Source: Rhizobiaceae bacterium | GTDB taxonomy: Bacteria; Pseudomonadota; Alphaproteobacteria; Rhizobiales; Rhizobiaceae | Direction of reading: 5' to 3' | DNA length: 64,000 nt | Assembly (NCBI GenBank): GCA_016742175.1 | Contig: JACVCH010000017.1 | Location: 1 to 64,000, forward strand | In this document: one piece after another, positions 16,082 to 23,869 of the stretch | Numbering within the stretch: position 1 is the stretch's first letter | How the letters are laid out: each line of letters opens with the position of its first letter | The notes under the pieces: model-generated | Seen by the model: only the letters and a program-made list of their open reading frames with translations | Databases searched by the model: none | What the model was told of the DNA's origin: nothing | Translations under genes and position numbers: made by a program

Positions 16082-16702
16082 TCATTCGACCGCGAAGCAG
16101 TAGAGCAGGCCGTCGCCGCCGGTGCCCTGCAGCGCCTCCTGGCCGCAGCCGCGCGAGGGATGCGAGGAGTTCCAGGACTTCGCCGCGTCGGATTCGTCGA
16201 GGCCCATGCGGTCGTGGTGGCCGACCATGGCGCTGCCTTCGCCGTTCGCCGTCCAGTTCTCGCAGGTTGCCTCGTGCGCGGTGCCGTCCGGCAGCGAGCC
16301 GGTCAGGATGTCGTGGCGGTTCGGCTCGTCGCCGCGGCCATTGACCATCTCGCCCCTCTCGTCGAGCGCGGTCTCCTTGGTGATCGCGTTGCCGTCGCCA
16401 TGGAGCGCGTCGACGCTTTCGGCGATCGTCTCGCCCTTGGCGTTGACCCACGGCCCGGCGCCGATGCGGTCGCGGGCGTTCGTATCGGACGTGCTGAGAT
16501 ACGCCGCCCAGGTCTTGCCCGCCACGCCGGCGGCTTCGGCGAGCGAGGTGCAATGCGCGTCGGCACCTTCGAGACCGCCGAGATTGGCGCCGTCGCCGGG
16601 ACCACTGCTGGTTACAAAGAAGCTGAAGTCGCCATCCTGCGCGAAAGCCGGAGCCGCCGCGAAGGCGCCGGCGCAGACGAGGGCTATGACCAAGGTTTTC
16701 AT
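16082..16702 (-). CDS. Secreted protein with lectin/endostatin-like domain
   Basis: Protein of 206 residues with a clear Sec signal peptide (KTLVIALVCAGAFAAAPAFA, cut near residue 21). The mature part has FFVTSSGPGDGANLGGLEGA, four spaced Cys and a Cys near the C-terminus (GDGLLYCFAVE). This is the pattern of the C-type-lectin/endostatin-like fold seen in many alphaproteobacterial secreted proteins. ATG 16702 is chosen because GGGAGGA precedes it. The gene follows the SCO/MCO operon on the same strand with an 81-bp gap, so it may be a passenger of that operon or separate. Binding to glycans or surfaces is only a family-level guess. Confidence 0.7.
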   Translation of the reverse strand: MKTLVIALVCAGAFAAAPAFAQDGDFSFFVTSSGPGDGANLGGLEGADAHCTSLAEAAGVAGKTWAAYLSTSDTNARDRIGAGPWVNAKGETIAESVDALHGDGNAITKETALDERGEMVNGRGDEPNRHDILTGSLPDGTAHEATCENWTANGEGSAMVGHHDRMGLDESDAAKSWNSSHPSRGCGQEALQGTGGDGLLYCFAVE

Positions 16703-16783
16703 CGGTTCCTCCCTATGCCCCCCGCATTCGAGAATAGGGTGGAGAGGGCCGGTCGGCAATGACCCGGCACGCACGGATTACAC

Positions 16784-17368
16784 CTATTGCGCGAGTAGGC
16801 GGGCGGCGTTCTTCGCCAGTTCGCGATCGTCGCCATAGGCGACGATGCTCGCCAGGAGGCCATAGCGATCGATCAGGAAGGTCGAAGCGGTGTGGTTTAC
16901 GCTATAGTAAGCGCTGTCGGTCGTGCTTTCGAAGCGTGTCGCGCCGAACGCCTTCACCACCGCGTCGACGTTCTCGATGCTGCCGGTGAGGCCGACGATG
17001 CGCGGATCGAAGTTGGAGAGATAGGGCGCCAGCGCCTCGACCGTGTCGCGCGCGGGATCGACGGTGACGAAGATGACGTTGACGCGATCGGCTTCTTCGC
17101 CGAGCTCGTGAAGGTAGTTCGTCATCTCGAGGAGCGTCGTCGGACAGACCTCGGGGCAATGCGTGTAGCCGAAGAATAGGATGGTCGGCTTGCCGCGAAG
17201 GGCGGCGGTCGCAAAGGGTGCGCCGTCCTGGGTGGTCAGCCGGCCGAGGGTCGCCAGGTCGACGCCGCGCGGCCGGCCGTGGTCGTCCAGCGCGCCCGCG
17301 AAGGCTTGCGGGCCGCTTGCCAGCAGCGCCGCCACGAGGCCGAACAGGAACAGGCTGCGGATCGTCAT
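16784..17368 (-). CDS. SCO1/SenC-family copper chaperone (second of two)
   Basis: Protein of 194 residues with an N-terminal signal peptide (SLFLFGLVAALLASGPQAFA) and a thioredoxin-like fold. The copper ligands are visible: CPEVCP (CxxxCP motif) and the distal His in SVNHTASTFLID. SCO proteins deliver or reduce copper sites in cytochrome oxidase and other periplasmic copper enzymes. The start overlaps the stop of the preceding SCO gene (ATGA). It is the fourth gene of the MCO operon, so its client is probably the MCO pair rather than a cytochrome oxidase, none of which is nearby. Confidence 0.92.
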   Translation of the reverse strand: MTIRSLFLFGLVAALLASGPQAFAGALDDHGRPRGVDLATLGRLTTQDGAPFATAALRGKPTILFFGYTHCPEVCPTTLLEMTNYLHELGEEADRVNVIFVTVDPARDTVEALAPYLSNFDPRIVGLTGSIENVDAVVKAFGATRFESTTDSAYYSVNHTASTFLIDRYGLLASIVAYGDDRELAKNAARLLAQ

Positions 17369-18036
17369 TCGTGTTCCGCCTCGTAGCGCGCCAGATGATA
17401 GCGGATCTCGTCGACATAGCCCTCGATCGGCAGGGCGTCGTAGAAATAGCCGCGCGTCCTGCCGTCGGGATCGATCACGTAGATGTAGGTGGTGTGGTTG
17501 ATGCGCGGTCCGGTCTCCTTCGAGGAGAAGTTGGTCATCGCGTATTCGCGGCGCACCTTGAACTTGCGGACGGCTTGGAAGGTCTGCTTGCGGTCTCCGG
17601 TGAGGCCGATCAGGCGCGGATGGAAGTTGGAGACGAACTGGGCAAGGCCGAGATAGTCCGGCTCCTCCATCGAGAAATCGACGAAGAGGGGCTGGATGGC
17701 GTCGCCGTCGGGGCCGAGTTGGTCGATCGCCTCGCCCATCGTCATCAGTGCGCCCGGACATGCCTCGCGGCAGCCGGCAAAGCCGAAGAAGACCAGCATC
17801 CACTTGCCGCGAAAGTCCTTGTCGGTGACGAGGCGGCCATTGTGGTCGACGAGATCCCAGCTCCCGCCGAGACTTTCCGGGTCCGGCGGCTTGTACTCGG
17901 GGTCGACCCGAAACTCGATCTCGCCTTCCTGCATGAGGGTTCCGTGGGGCGTTCGCTCATGCGCGAGCGACGGCGCGGCGCACGCGCAGGCGGCGCCGAT
18001 CGAAAGCGCGGCCAGCAGCGTTCGAAAGCGCCTCAT
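17365..18036 (-). CDS. SCO1/SenC-family copper chaperone (first of two)
   Basis: Protein of 223 residues with a signal peptide (MRRFRTLLAALSIGAACACA) and a thioredoxin-like domain. Copper ligands are the two Cys of CREACPG and the His of INHTTYIYVID. It is longer than the following SCO protein because of an N-terminal extension. ATG 18036 overlaps the MCO stop in ATGA; an ATG at 18045 is a near alternative. Two different SCO proteins in one operon suggest separate jobs, such as copper delivery and thiol reduction, or one chaperone per copper site. Confidence 0.9.
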   Translation of the reverse strand: MRRFRTLLAALSIGAACACAAPSLAHERTPHGTLMQEGEIEFRVDPEYKPPDPESLGGSWDLVDHNGRLVTDKDFRGKWMLVFFGFAGCREACPGALMTMGEAIDQLGPDGDAIQPLFVDFSMEEPDYLGLAQFVSNFHPRLIGLTGDRKQTFQAVRKFKVRREYAMTNFSSKETGPRINHTTYIYVIDPDGRTRGYFYDALPIEGYVDEIRYHLARYEAEHE

Positions 18037-19256
18037 GCCGACCATCCCGGGAATTCGATCGTGGTGCGCACGATGCCGTCATAGAGCGGGTCGCCGGCAT
18101 TGTGGCGCTTGCGCGTTATCCAGTGCTGGAACTCGAAGGTGACCGGGTTGATGCCCTTGTACTTCTTCTTGTTGTTCACGGTCAGCGACGTATCGATCAT
18201 GATGTCGTAGCGCTGGGCGGTGGACAGATAGATCGTCTCGCCGGGCGGCACGGTGATCGCCCGGTTCCAGGGGCGGTTCAGCGGGTGGCCGTCGACCGCG
18301 ATGATCTGGACGCGCAGGCTTTCGAAGGTGACCGCCAGAACCGAATAGCTCGCATTGAGGAGCCGGATGAGGATCTGCTCGCCCGCATTGGCGACGACCT
18401 TCTGCTTCGTCACGTTGACGCCCGGCCGTGACGGCGTGCCGCTCAGGAGGAAGTATTTCGGCTCGAAGACGTTGAGGCCGGAATCGTCGCCGCAAAGGCC
18501 GACATCGTGATCGTCGTCGGTGATCTGGTGCCAGCGCGGGTCCATGTCGTCCAGCGCCCAGATGGCCTCGACGTCGTAGCGCGGGCCGTCCTCGTAGGCG
18601 CGGATGAAGCCTTGCGCATCCGGCTTCGGATCGACGATCAGCATGCCGTAGAGACCCATCTCGAAATGGGTCACCGTGTTCTTGTGGCAGTGATAGAAAT
18701 AGGTGCCGGCCTTCTTGGGCTGCCACTGGTAGATGTAGCTGCCGGTGATCTCCATCGAGACGTGACCGACGCCGTCGTTCATGGTCGTCGGTTCGATGCC
18801 GTGGTGGTGGATCGTGTGCGAGCCCTTGCTGGACTCCAGCTTGACGTGGACGAGGTCGTCGTCCTGGACGCGGATGGTCGGGGCCGGCAATTGCTCGCGC
18901 CTGCCGCTGGTCTGAAGCGGGTCCTCGAAGGTCCAGCAGCGCAGGTCGCGCCCGTCCGGCATGCGCATGTCCAGGTTGCGCACCTTGCGCACGAAGAAGA
19001 CGTTCGCCGTCATCCAGTCGGGTGTGTTGGCGTTTTCCTTGAACACCGTGCAGCCGAAATTGCCGAAGGTGATGTTGGACCCGATGCCCGTGCGGTCGAA
19101 GCGAACGTCGCCGCCGGCGAATTCGCCGGGGCCCGGCGAGCCGGTCGATTTGGGGCCGGGCGGGGGCAGGGTCGTCTGCGCCGATGTTGCCGAGGCCGCG
19201 ACGAGGGCGCCGCCGAGTGCCGTCAATGCGGCCGCTGTCGTGAGTTCGTCAGCCAT
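18033..19256 (-). CDS. Multicopper-oxidase-like protein, carries domain-1 copper ligands
   Basis: Protein of 407 residues with cupredoxin domains. It has an L1-type motif HTIHHHG (His150-152) and an L2-type motif FYHCHKNTVTHFEMGLYGM. In the latter, His189/His191 are candidate trinuclear-site ligands and Cys190, His197 and a nearby Met could form a type 1 site in the same loop. The second half, residues 210-407, shows no HPxHxHG or HCHxxxH motif, so the protein alone lacks half of the trinuclear site. The N-terminus (residues 5-28) is Ala-rich and ends SATSAQ but has acidic rather than basic first residues and no twin arginine. It starts 15 bp after the partner MCO gene, with GGAAGGG upstream. 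Confidence 0.9.
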   Translation of the reverse strand: MADELTTAAALTALGGALVAASATSAQTTLPPPGPKSTGSPGPGEFAGGDVRFDRTGIGSNITFGNFGCTVFKENANTPDWMTANVFFVRKVRNLDMRMPDGRDLRCWTFEDPLQTSGRREQLPAPTIRVQDDDLVHVKLESSKGSHTIHHHGIEPTTMNDGVGHVSMEITGSYIYQWQPKKAGTYFYHCHKNTVTHFEMGLYGMLIVDPKPDAQGFIRAYEDGPRYDVEAIWALDDMDPRWHQITDDDHDVGLCGDDSGLNVFEPKYFLLSGTPSRPGVNVTKQKVVANAGEQILIRLLNASYSVLAVTFESLRVQIIAVDGHPLNRPWNRAITVPPGETIYLSTAQRYDIMIDTSLTVNNKKKYKGINPVTFEFQHWITRKRHNAGDPLYDGIVRTTIEFPGWSA

Positions 19257-19271
19257 TGTCGTTGCCCTTCC

Positions 19272-20606
19272 TCAAAGCTGCGCCGTTTGCAGTTTCCGGC
19301 CGCCGAGGCCGCCCATGATCTCCCAATGGGTGACCATGCCCTGCGGGTAGTTGCCGCCGCCCGCGGTCGTCGCCATCTCGCAATGGTCGTGCATGACGTA
19401 GCGCAGCGGGAACGGTTCCTTGGCCTGCCGGGAGACCATGCGGTCGAACTGGAGCCCTTGGGGGTCGGTCGCCAGCAGCGGCTTGTAGGGGATGTCGGGC
19501 GGAATCTCGAAGGGCAGAAGGATGTCGCGCCGTTCCATCGGCCACATCGACCAGGTGTCGACCTCGAAGATGTTGTCCGCGACCTGCACCTTGCCGAAAT
19601 CGGGAGATGCCGGGTCGAGATTGGCCTGCGAGAGGCGCAGGACGTGGTTGCCGTGGATGTGCGGCGAGTGATGGGTGATGCCGACATTGACCATGCGGAT
19701 CAAGGTTGGCTCGCCGATGTAGTTGTCGGGGCAGATATCCTCGCCCTGGTTGAGGTCGAAGCCGCTGCGGTTGTTGAGTTGGAAGTAGCGCGGCACGAAA
19801 TTGTTGACGATGTCGCCGGTCAGTTGCGGCGCCGACATCAATGGCTGGCCGCGCACGATCAACGCCTGGAAGCGCGGATCGATCGCCTGCATCACCCACA
19901 CCTTCTCCTGGAAGGAGTAGTCGCTGTCGTCCGTGCAGGGCACCCATTTGCCTTCGGCGCCGCCGAGGAAGCGGTCAGTCGTGCCGAGCGCGTTGAACAC
20001 CTTCGTGATGGCGTTGCGCTGCGCGGTCGTCAGGGTGTCGAGACTGTAGGGCGTCTGGCTCGGATACGGGTTGGTCGCGGTCTTCTTGGTGACGCCGTTG
20101 AGCGGCATCACGACGAGGACGCCGTGGAGGCCCATTAGCCGGTAGAGCGGCGAGTTGGCGAATGCGTCATGATAGATGTAGGTGCCGCCGACGGGGGCGG
20201 TGAACTGGACCCAGCACGAGCAGTTCGGCGCCACTTCGGTCTTGCTCTGGGGAATGCCGGTGATCTCGAAGCTGTGCATTTCCTTGCGCAGGTTCGTGAT
20301 CTTGATGCGCACGGTCATGCCTTCGGTGACGCGAAGGGTGGGGCCTGGGACCTTCCATACGCCATTGGCGCTGGCGAGCCGGAAGGCTAGGAGGTTCACG
20401 CTCTCGCCGTCGACGAAGGTCGAAGAGGTGTCGCCGATCTCCAACTCGAACGTCTTTTGCGGCGGGGCCGCGTCGGCCGGCACGTTGCAAACCTGGCAGG
20501 TATCTTGAGCGAAGACGTCACCGGGCGCGGTCGCGGCTCCGGCCACGAGCAGGCTTGCGCCACCGAGCTTCAACCAATCACGTCGCGTCAATCCATGGTC
20601 TGTCAT
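19272..20606 (-). CDS. Multicopper-oxidase-like protein, Tat-exported, carries domain-3 copper ligands
   Basis: Protein of 444 residues. A Tat signal is present (TRRDWLKLGG, Arg8-Arg9, cleavage near VFA-QD). The C-terminal part has an L3-type motif HHSPHIHGNH (312-321) and an L4-like motif MHDHCEMATT (His406, His408). The usual type 1 Cys between these two His is Asp407. The expected L1 and L2 loops in the first domain are degenerate (MHSFEITG; YIYHDAFANS), so this protein has no evident type 1 site and only four trinuclear ligands. ATG 20606 is preferred over an in-frame ATG 30 bp upstream because CAGGGGAC precedes it. It is the first gene of the MCO-MCO-SCO-SCO operon. Confidence 0.9.
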   Translation of the reverse strand: MTDHGLTRRDWLKLGGASLLVAGAATAPGDVFAQDTCQVCNVPADAAPPQKTFELEIGDTSSTFVDGESVNLLAFRLASANGVWKVPGPTLRVTEGMTVRIKITNLRKEMHSFEITGIPQSKTEVAPNCSCWVQFTAPVGGTYIYHDAFANSPLYRLMGLHGVLVVMPLNGVTKKTATNPYPSQTPYSLDTLTTAQRNAITKVFNALGTTDRFLGGAEGKWVPCTDDSDYSFQEKVWVMQAIDPRFQALIVRGQPLMSAPQLTGDIVNNFVPRYFQLNNRSGFDLNQGEDICPDNYIGEPTLIRMVNVGITHHSPHIHGNHVLRLSQANLDPASPDFGKVQVADNIFEVDTWSMWPMERRDILLPFEIPPDIPYKPLLATDPQGLQFDRMVSRQAKEPFPLRYVMHDHCEMATTAGGGNYPQGMVTHWEIMGGLGGRKLQTAQL

Positions 20607-20846
20607 GATGTCCCCTGCAGAGTGATTCGCACGCATCGGGGAGAACGGGTCTGTGCCCGGCTTGACTGACGGGTGCGAAGTAAACCAGGCCCTATTTTGA
20701 GCTTTGCTAAAGGAAGCGGACAGTCGCCAAGGTCTGACGAACTGTCAGGACTAGCGTCTCATCTGACGGCGACCAATGGCGACGGGGTATGGGCCCTTGG
20801 TCTAATCAATTTAGGCGATCAGCTTCCGTTCGGGAGGGGGCGGCGT
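20607..20846. promoter_or_regulatory. Shared divergent promoter region of oxidase operon and T2SS operon
   Basis: 240 bp separate the two divergent operons. It contains the inverted repeat CTGAC-GAACT-GTCAG (20734-20748), a candidate operator. Promoter boxes could not be assigned with confidence. The arrangement allows joint control of oxidase and secretion genes. Confidence 0.5.
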
Positions 20847-21323
20847 ATGATGACGAAAGTGGAAAGGGGCGACATGCCGAAGGTGATGGAAATCGGGGGG
20901 TTGGTGCGCCGGCTGGCCGTTCTTGCGGCCGTCGCGGCCATGGCTGCCGGCTGCAGTTCGGCGGACACGAACAACCGGCTGCGCTCGTCCTATATCGGGA
21001 CGCCGGTCGAATCCTTCTTCATCGAATGGGGCGGACCGGTGTCGTCCTACGCGATGGGCAAGGAAGGCCGCGCCTATCTCTGGTTCTCGGGCCGCGACAG
21101 CGGCTACAAGCCGGGCGACCGCGGCACGGTCGACCTCATCGGCAATACCGCCTGGTGGCGGGGCTATCGCATCCAGGGCTACAACCCGCTCCTCGAATGC
21201 CGGGTCGAGATCCTGACCGCGCCCAACGGCTTCATCGTCGACATCCGCACGCATCGCGGCAATCGCGACTGGTGGGACGTGCAGCGGTGCCGCGAAGTCT
21301 TCGGCAGGGTTCCACGAAGATGA
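20847..21323 (+). CDS. Small lipoprotein at the head of the T2SS operon
   Basis: Protein of 158 residues with a lipoprotein signal (RRLAVLAAVAAMAAGC, lipobox MAAGC). The mature domain contains SSYIGTPVESFFIEWGGPVS, a motif common in small periplasmic lipoproteins of alphaproteobacteria that resemble the SmpA/OmlA fold. Two in-frame ATGs, at 20847 and 20874, both have ribosome sites. Its stop overlaps the gspF start (ATGA), so it belongs to the T2SS operon. It could act as an assembly or pilotin-like factor, but the secretin here carries its own lipobox, which weakens that idea. Confidence 0.8.
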   Translation: MMTKVERGDMPKVMEIGGLVRRLAVLAAVAAMAAGCSSADTNNRLRSSYIGTPVESFFIEWGGPVSSYAMGKEGRAYLWFSGRDSGYKPGDRGTVDLIGNTAWWRGYRIQGYNPLLECRVEILTAPNGFIVDIRTHRGNRDWWDVQRCREVFGRVPRR

Positions 21324-22621
21324 ACCAGATCGCCCGTCACCATCCAGCCTGGCGAGGCGCGGCTTCCGGCCGCCAGACCTATCGCTACAAGGCGATGGCG
21401 GCGGGCGGGCGCATCGTCGCGGGCTCGCTGGAGGCCGACACGCGGGACATGGCGCTGGGCGAGCTCGAACGGCTCGCGCTGATGCCGATCGAACTTGGCA
21501 TCGAAGCCGAGGAGGACGCGCCGCGCATGCGCGAGGCCGGCTGGCGACGCGCGGTCCCGGCGCCGGCGATCACCGTGGCGACCGAGGATCTTGCCATCCT
21601 GCTGTCGTCGGGCATGACGCTCGACAAGGCGCTGACGACCATCGCATCCGCGGGCGGGCAGGGCGCGCTTGCCGCCACGATGCGGGCGCTGTCGATTTCG
21701 GTGCGCTCGGGCGAACGGTTCGCGGATGCGCTCGCGCGTCAACCCAAGCTCTTCCCGCCCGCCTATGTCAGCATGGTCGCGATCGCGGAGGCCAACGGCC
21801 GGCTTTCCGAGACGCTTTCGATCATCGCGCGCGAGCGCAAGCGCGCCGAGGAGTTGCGGCGGAGGATTTCCTCCTCGCTCGCCTATCCGCTGTTCGTCCT
21901 CTTCGCGGCGACGGGGGTGCTGGTCTTCGTCCTGACGGCCGTCGTTCCCGAATTCGAGCGCGCGCTGATGGGCTTCGACGCCGATCCGGCGGAGGGACGG
22001 TCGCTGATCTTCGCCGCCTCGGAATTCCTGCGCATCCAGGGCAGGTGGCTGGCGGTCGCGGTGCTGGCGCTTGCGCTGATCGCCATTCTCGCGCGGCGCA
22101 GCGAAGCGGTGCGGGCACTAGCGGCGACGACGGTGCGGCGGCTGCCCGTCCTGCGCGAAATCGCGCGGGTGCGCCAGACGGTCGTCATCGCCTCCAGCGT
22201 GTCGAGCCTTCTCAAGTCGGGCGTCGGCGTCGTTTCGGCGCTGCAACTCACCGGCGACCTTCTTCCCGACCGCGCGGCGCGGCACGCGATGCACGAAGCG
22301 GTGGTGGCGGTGCGCCAGGGCGCGACGCTGGCCGAAGCGATGAAGCAGCAGGGCCTGCTGCCGCTCTACGCGCAGCAGATGCTGAGCGTAGGCGAGGAGG
22401 CCGGGGCGCTCGCCGGATCGCTGGAGCGCATCGCACAGATCTACGAGACGAAACTGGGCACGGCAGTCGACAGGTTTGCCGGGATCGTCGGCCCCGCAAC
22501 GCTTCTCCTGGTCAGCATGATCATCGGGTGGATCATTCTGTCCGTCATCGGGACGCTCCTGCGGGTCAACGATCTTCTCATTCTCGGCGGGGTGGCAAAT
22601 GGGCAGGGCATGGCCGCGTAA
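21320..22621 (+). CDS. gspF: T2SS inner-membrane platform protein GspF
   Basis: Protein of 433 residues with two GspF/PilC repeats (about 90-210 and 290-415) and three main membrane helices (about 195-218, 250-265, 400-425). Typical sequences are LLSSGMTLDKAL in the first repeat and LLKSGVGVVSALQLTGDLLP in the second. It forms the core of the inner-membrane platform that couples the GspE ATPase to pseudopilus growth. Both ends overlap neighbouring genes: ATGA with the lipoprotein, and 23 bp with gspG. Confidence 0.92.
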   Translation: MNQIARHHPAWRGAASGRQTYRYKAMAAGGRIVAGSLEADTRDMALGELERLALMPIELGIEAEEDAPRMREAGWRRAVPAPAITVATEDLAILLSSGMTLDKALTTIASAGGQGALAATMRALSISVRSGERFADALARQPKLFPPAYVSMVAIAEANGRLSETLSIIARERKRAEELRRRISSSLAYPLFVLFAATGVLVFVLTAVVPEFERALMGFDADPAEGRSLIFAASEFLRIQGRWLAVAVLALALIAILARRSEAVRALAATTVRRLPVLREIARVRQTVVIASSVSSLLKSGVGVVSALQLTGDLLPDRAARHAMHEAVVAVRQGATLAEAMKQQGLLPLYAQQMLSVGEEAGALAGSLERIAQIYETKLGTAVDRFAGIVGPATLLLVSMIIGWIILSVIGTLLRVNDLLILGGVANGQGMAA

Positions 22622-23045
22622 ACGCAATCCAAACCGCGACCGGAACGGCGGCTTCACGCTCGTCGAACTGCTGGTCGTTCTCGTGATCCTCGGACTTGTC
22701 ACGAGCCTCGTCGGCCCGCGCGTCCTCGGCTACCTGACCGATGCGCGCTCGCGAACCGTCGAACTCCAGATCAACGGCTTCTCCGCCGCACTCGACCTCT
22801 TCTATCTCGACGTCGGCCGCTATCCGAGCCGGTCCGAAGGGCTCGACGCGCTGGTCGAGCAGAAGACGCGGATACCAGGATGGAACGGGCCCTATCTGCA
22901 GCAGGCGAAGGTTCCTGCCGATCCGTGGGGCGTGCCTTATCGCTACGAGGAACCGGGGCCGGACGGCCGCTTCAAGATCATCTCGGTCGGCGCCGACGGC
23001 GCTCCGAAGGGAGGCGGCAATGAAGCTGCGCTGGCGACCAACTGA
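22599..23045 (+). CDS. gspG: T2SS major pseudopilin GspG
   Basis: Protein of 148 residues. The prepilin leader is basic (WPRKRNPNRDRNG) and is cut at G/FTLVELLVVL, with Glu at position +5. The mature part has the GspG signature GRYPSRSEGLDAL and the end NGPYLQQAKVPADPWGVPY, which includes the calcium-loop region of the family. It polymerises into the pseudopilus shaft that pushes folded cargo through the secretin. Confidence 0.95.
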   Translation: MGRAWPRKRNPNRDRNGGFTLVELLVVLVILGLVTSLVGPRVLGYLTDARSRTVELQINGFSAALDLFYLDVGRYPSRSEGLDALVEQKTRIPGWNGPYLQQAKVPADPWGVPYRYEEPGPDGRFKIISVGADGAPKGGGNEAALATN

Positions 23046-23472
23046 CCGGCGCGACCGGGACGCAGGCTACGCCCTCATCGACGCCGTGTCGGGTACGCTC
23101 GTCCTCGCCATGATCGCCGCCGTGGCGCTGCCGGCGCCCTCGCGCGCGCCGGGGCCGGCCGATCTGACAGCCCTTTCGCGCGAGGTCGCGGCCATTCTGC
23201 ACATGGACCGCGCGCGGGCCATGCAGGACGGCGGCGCGAAGGTCACGATGGTCGATGCCGCGTCGCGGCTGGTGGCGTCCGGCTCGGGCGCGCGCCGGCT
23301 CGCGCTGCCGCAGGGCGTCGAGCTGCAGCTTGCCGCAAGCGCGGCCGGCATCGGTTTCGACCGCGACGGGCGGTCGGCGGGCGGGCAGATTCGTCTGTCG
23401 TCCGAAATCGCCGCCTTCGTCGTCGACGTCGCGCCGATCACCGGCGCTGTCTCGATCCGGCGGGTGGAGTAG
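23020..23472 (+). CDS. gspH: T2SS minor pseudopilin GspH
   Basis: Protein of 150 residues with a prepilin leader ending RDAG/YALIDAVSGTLVLAM. Position +5 is Asp rather than the usual Glu and +1 is Tyr rather than Phe. The C-terminal part is beta-rich. The order after gspG, the length and the domain pattern identify it as GspH. It overlaps gspG by 26 bp, with AGGGAGGCG before its ATG. Confidence 0.8.
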   Translation: MKLRWRPTDRRDRDAGYALIDAVSGTLVLAMIAAVALPAPSRAPGPADLTALSREVAAILHMDRARAMQDGGAKVTMVDAASRLVASGSGARRLALPQGVELQLAASAAGIGFDRDGRSAGGQIRLSSEIAAFVVDVAPITGAVSIRRVE

Positions 23473-23476
23473 GCCG

Positions 23477-23869
23477 ATGATCCGGCGCGCACCTGCCTCC
23501 AGGCGTTCGGGCGATGCGGGGTTCGTCCTCGTCGAGGCGCTGGTCGCGGTTGCGATCCTGGCGGCGATCGGCGGGCTGGTCGCCAAGCACCTGGTCGACA
23601 CGCGCCAGGTGGAACTGCGCGCGCAAAACATGATGAAGGCGCGGCTGGTCGCGGAAGCGGTCCTGGCCAACGGCTTCGATCCGGCGGGCGGGGCTTCGCA
23701 AAGCGGATCGATCGACGGCCGGCGCTGGGTGCTCGACGTCGCGCTCGACCGATCGGCGCCGTCTCGCGAAGGCGGCGCTCCGCTCGGCCTCTACGATGTG
23801 CGCGTGACGGTTGAGGTGCCGGGCGATAAGCCGCTCGCCATCCTCACGCGCCGCGTGGGGCGGTTATGA
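23477..23869 (+). CDS. gspI: T2SS minor pseudopilin GspI
   Basis: Protein of 130 residues with prepilin motif GDAG/FVLVEALVAVAIL and the GspI feature of many Ala and polar residues on the first helix (QVELRAQNMMKARLVAEAVL). GspI nucleates the pseudopilus tip with GspJ and GspK. It starts 4 bp after gspH and overlaps gspJ by ATGA. Confidence 0.85.
   Translation: MIRRAPASRRSGDAGFVLVEALVAVAILAAIGGLVAKHLVDTRQVELRAQNMMKARLVAEAVLANGFDPAGGASQSGSIDGRRWVLDVALDRSAPSREGGAPLGLYDVRVTVEVPGDKPLAILTRRVGRL

Noticed and set aside
17365-18036. The SCO proteins as cytochrome c oxidase assembly factors
   Set aside because: No cox genes are present nearby and both genes are translationally coupled to the MCO genes; assembly of the MCO pair is the more direct reading, though a second role cannot be excluded.
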